Shown: positions 61,490-64,000 of the stretch, piece by piece
How the letters are laid out: the number at the start of each line of letters is the position of its first letter
How positions within the stretch are numbered: the first letter of the stretch is position 1
Assembly: GCF_016862275.1 (NCBI RefSeq)
Contig: NZ_BOMQ01000054.1
Coordinates: forward strand, 1-64,000
Direction: 5' to 3'
Source of the DNA: Actinoplanes nipponensis
Lineage (GTDB): Bacteria > Actinomycetota > Actinomycetes > Mycobacteriales > Micromonosporaceae
Length of the DNA stretch: 64,000 nt
The notes under the pieces: model-generated
The model's input: only the letters and a program-made list of their open reading frames with translations
The model's database searches: none
Told to the model about the DNA's origin: nothing
Position numbers and translations under genes: made by a program

Positions 61490-62242
61490 TCAGCGGAACG
61501 CCCGCCACATCAGGATGAGGCCGACGACCGTGCCGAAGGTGACGATCAACGCTTTCAGCACCCGCGCCGGCAACCGGCGGGCCACGTGGGCGCCCGCGTA
61601 GCCGCCGACGATCGTGGCGGGAGCGATCGCCAGCACGGCCCCCCAGTGCACCGGCGCGAAGATGGCGAAGACCACAACCGTGACGAGCCCGACACAGGCC
61701 GACAAGACGTTCTTCAGTGCATTGATCCGATTCAACGTCTCGTCCAGCACCAGCGCAAGAGCGGCGACGTACATGACCCCGAGCGCGGCCCCGAAGTAAC
61801 CGCCGTAGATCGCCCCCACGAAGACGACCGCGTGCAGGGCCGCCCGCTTCTCGCCGTGCGCGTGCCCCACCAGGCCCTTGAGCCGGTCCTGGAAGAACAG
61901 GATCGCGGCCGCCCCCAGCACCAGGAACGGCACGACCACCTCGAACGCCCGGGCCGGCGTGCCCAGCAGCAGCAGGCACCCGAGCACGGCCCCGGCCAGA
62001 CTGGTCGGCACGATGGCCCGCAACCGTCGGCCCTGCCCGGCCAGGTCCGCCCGGCTCCCGGCGACGCTGGAGACGTAACCGGGGAAGACGGCGACGGAAT
62101 TGGAGACGTTGGCGTCCACCGACGGCAGCCCGACCGCGATCAGGCTCGGGAACGTGATCAGCGAGCCGCCGCCGGCGATCGCGTTGACCATCCCGGCGGC
62201 CAGCCCCGCGGCGACCAGCAGGACGATGTGGGAGAGATCCAT
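61490..62242 (-). CDS. TauE/SafE (TSUP) family membrane transporter
   Basis: A 250-residue protein with about seven or eight hydrophobic helices. NAIAGGGSLITFPSLIAVGL and YFGAALGVMYVAAL are the duplicated TSUP motifs. Family members export sulfite, sulfonates or organic acids. ATG at 62242 directly borders the rnpB upstream region. Confidence 0.92.
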   Translation of the reverse strand: MDLSHIVLLVAAGLAAGMVNAIAGGGSLITFPSLIAVGLPSVDANVSNSVAVFPGYVSSVAGSRADLAGQGRRLRAIVPTSLAGAVLGCLLLLGTPARAFEVVVPFLVLGAAAILFFQDRLKGLVGHAHGEKRAALHAVVFVGAIYGGYFGAALGVMYVAALALVLDETLNRINALKNVLSACVGLVTVVVFAIFAPVHWGAVLAIAPATIVGGYAGAHVARRLPARVLKALIVTFGTVVGLILMWRAFR

Positions 62243-62315
62243 GATGCCGAAGAATCTACGGCCCGCCGGCTCGGTCCGCCCGCGGCGTCCCCGGCCCCGT
62301 CAGTAGGATGGTGCC

Positions 62316-62732
<417 letters not shown>

Positions 62733-62794
62733 CTTCCGGGCCGGCAGCCCTGATCATCGGCCGTGTCCGGGCAGGGCGGCCCCGAGCCGGCGGG

Positions 62795-63409
62795 TCAGCC
62801 CGGACTCGTGATGACGACGATCGAGCTGTTCCAGTAGTGCGCCCGCAGGTCCTTGCCGAGGAGTTCCTGCAGGTCCTCGAACGAAGCCTTCTTCTCCGGG
62901 CGGCTCGCGCTGAGGTATCCCGCGCGGTCGAGCTGCTGCAGACCCGCATCGTTGACGACCAGGATCTTGGCGAAGTACGACTGGGTGCTCGCCGGCGGCT
63001 TCCGCCGCTGCAACTTGGCCGCCTGGAGCGGACAGTCCACCACCTGGTCGTCGTCGCGGGAGGTGGCGCACTCGCCGTGCACGGAGAACCGGACGGTGAA
63101 GTCGGGCCGCACCAGCAGGATGGCGTGACAATCGCCGTGCGGCCCGATGCTGGCGTGCAGCGGCGCCCGGTAGTCCGCCGGCCCTCGGTCGGTGGACAGG
63201 GAGAAGGTGTCCGTGGTGCCCTGGTCCACCCCGGCCCTGCAGCTCTGACTGCCGGGCAACCAGTTACTGAGCGATCCCGCGGCGGGGATCAGGATCGGCA
63301 CTGTGGCGCTGATCGCGGCAGTGGCTGCGGCTGCCCCGAGACTCTGCAGCAGCCGGCGCCGCCTTCGCCCCGCGTCGCGGCCGTCATCATCGGCGTCTTC
63401 TTCGGTCAT
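62795..63409 (-). CDS. exported or membrane-anchored protein, unknown
   Basis: A 204-residue protein. Acidic/Arg start, then a hydrophobic segment (LLQSLGAAAATAAISATVPILIP) as uncleaved anchor or signal. The exterior has four Cys (QSCRAG, GDCHAI, GECATS, VVDCPL) likely in disulfides. No family recognised. ATG at 63409 has a poor ribosome site. Confidence 0.65.
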   Translation of the reverse strand: MTEEDADDDGRDAGRRRRRLLQSLGAAAATAAISATVPILIPAAGSLSNWLPGSQSCRAGVDQGTTDTFSLSTDRGPADYRAPLHASIGPHGDCHAILLVRPDFTVRFSVHGECATSRDDDQVVDCPLQAAKLQRRKPPASTQSYFAKILVVNDAGLQQLDRAGYLSASRPEKKASFEDLQELLGKDLRAHYWNSSIVVITSPG

Positions 63410-63605
63410 GATCTTGGGACCCCACCCTTCCCCCGGTAAGTCCTGATATGAGCGGAAACGACCTCCTCGATTGGGGGATACGCCGTGGTCGGAAATTGGC
63501 ACGGGGGTCGAGGATGTCCCGGCCGGACGCGATCGTGTCCGGCCGGTTTTTCGCATCCCCCGGCGGGGAGGCATGTGGTCCGGCCGGTCCGGGTATCACC
63601 ACCCG

Positions 63606-63827
63606 GTGACCGCTGATGAGGACAGGCGAGGAACCGCCGCCGCCATGCACGACACCGCCGAGGCTCTCGAGGAGAGTGAGGCGATCCTGCACGAGAGCGC
63701 CGAGAGGTCGCCCGACGAGCGGACCCGGCGGCGGCTGCACCGGCTCGGCGACGAGGTGACCCGGCAGGCCGAGGCCATCGACCAGCGGGCCGACCTGCTG
63801 ACGCCGCCCCGCAGCCCGCAGCGCTGA
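63606..63827 (+). CDS. small helical protein
   Basis: A 73-residue highly charged, probably all-helical protein (AEALEESEAILHESAE, RRRLHRLGDEVTRQAEAI). GTG at 63606 gives the charged form; ATG at 63573 would add 11 residues and has GGGAGG almost touching it. Function unknown. Confidence 0.55.
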   Translation: MTADEDRRGTAAAMHDTAEALEESEAILHESAERSPDERTRRRLHRLGDEVTRQAEAIDQRADLLTPPRSPQR

Positions 63828-64000
63828 CGCCCCGCGGCCCGCAGCGGTGACACCGGCCGGCGTGCCCGGGGCGGAAACAACTGTGCCAATTTTGGCCGCG
63901 GTCCGCCCTCGATCGGGCGAAGAATAGTTGCCGGATGGCACGGGCCGGGTGGGCCGGCGGCCGGGCCGCCCGGATTGTCGGCCAGGTGGGGGATCGTTGG
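63828..64000. other. right edge, no supported gene
   Basis: No ribosome site plus frame combination is convincing. A possible ATG at 63934 runs off the edge and cannot be judged. Confidence 0.5.

Noticed and set aside
63934-64000. Start of a plus-strand gene at the right edge
   Set aside because: Only 22 codons are visible, with no ribosome site or recognisable sequence.

Overview
The window is a high-GC actinobacterial chromosome segment, most likely from a filamentous Micromonosporaceae member (Actinoplanes/Micromonospora type; inference). The evidence is GTG-rich starts, strong GC bias, actinobacteria-restricted families (DUF3145, DUF3052, a mycothiol-dependent maleylpyruvate-isomerase-like protein, a PucR-type FasR), SigE-family sigma factors, several secreted chitin-active enzymes, and the gene order aceE / DUF3052 / one-Cys peroxiredoxin / tRNA-Val that I know from Mycobacterium and Streptomyces. 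There is no sign of a plasmid, prophage or insertion sequence; most of the window reads as core chromosome with small accessory cassettes.

Layout. 1-2.3 kb: start of a HelD-like gene, an alpha/beta hydrolase and a beta-carbonic anhydrase. 2.3-3.8 kb: 1.5 kb of GC-rich degenerate tandem repeats without a credible gene. 3.8-6.8 kb: a small conserved protein, DUF3145 and a GH3 lipoprotein. 6.8-11.9 kb: the type II fatty-acid operon fabD-fabH-acpP-fabF behind its activator fasR; FabD carries an extra biotinyl-like tail. 12-23.6 kb: TetR, two sigma-factor/membrane-partner pairs, gltX, a secreted GH18 chitinase with ricin-type lectin repeats, an MFS pump, a winged-helix protein, a secreted Cys protein and a secreted L,D-transpeptidase-like protein. 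23.6-25.8 kb: a RibD/DHFR-fold reductase and a chemoreceptor pseudogene with three lesions. 25.9-32.8 kb: aceE, YjbQ-like protein, a fused E1-alpha/E1-beta dehydrogenase, DUF3052, AhpE-like peroxiredoxin and tRNA-Val(UAC).

32.9-45.7 kb: small single genes (VOC proteins, methyltransferases, SRPBCC, isochorismatase-like hydrolase, MmyB-type regulator, zinc alcohol dehydrogenase, an orphan barstar, DUF402, phosphotransferase, MFS pump, NUDIX, MDMPI, a Myb/SANT-like protein and a membrane coiled-coil protein). 45.7-49.8 kb: a redox/metalloid-type cassette consisting of a double ArsR repressor divergent from a cysteine-pair-rich flavin monooxygenase, then a thioredoxin-reductase-like enzyme divergent from an XRE-cupin regulator; CCGCACGG-containing short repeats lie in the gaps. 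49.8-57.5 kb: CE2-type esterase, methyltransferase, primase/polymerase-like protein, XRE-TPR regulator, flavoprotein, Nif3-like protein, zinc-ribbon protein and RNase H/phosphatase fusion. 57.6-64 kb: a second GH18 chitinase, a DUF3311/sodium-solute symporter pair, MarR, a TauE/SafE transporter, rnpB (RNase P RNA), and two small unknown proteins.

Functionally, the segment joins central acetyl-CoA and fatty-acid supply (aceE, E1 fusion, fasR-fab), cell-wall and chitin processing (two chitinases, GH3, L,D-transpeptidase) and stress or redox handling. No complete new defence or biosynthetic system is evident. The best leads are the ArsR-ArsR/Cys-pair monooxygenase cassette, the FabD tail, the structured leader of the L,D-transpeptidase gene, the palindrome on the promoter at 23.55-23.60 kb, and the recurring CCGCACGG repeats.
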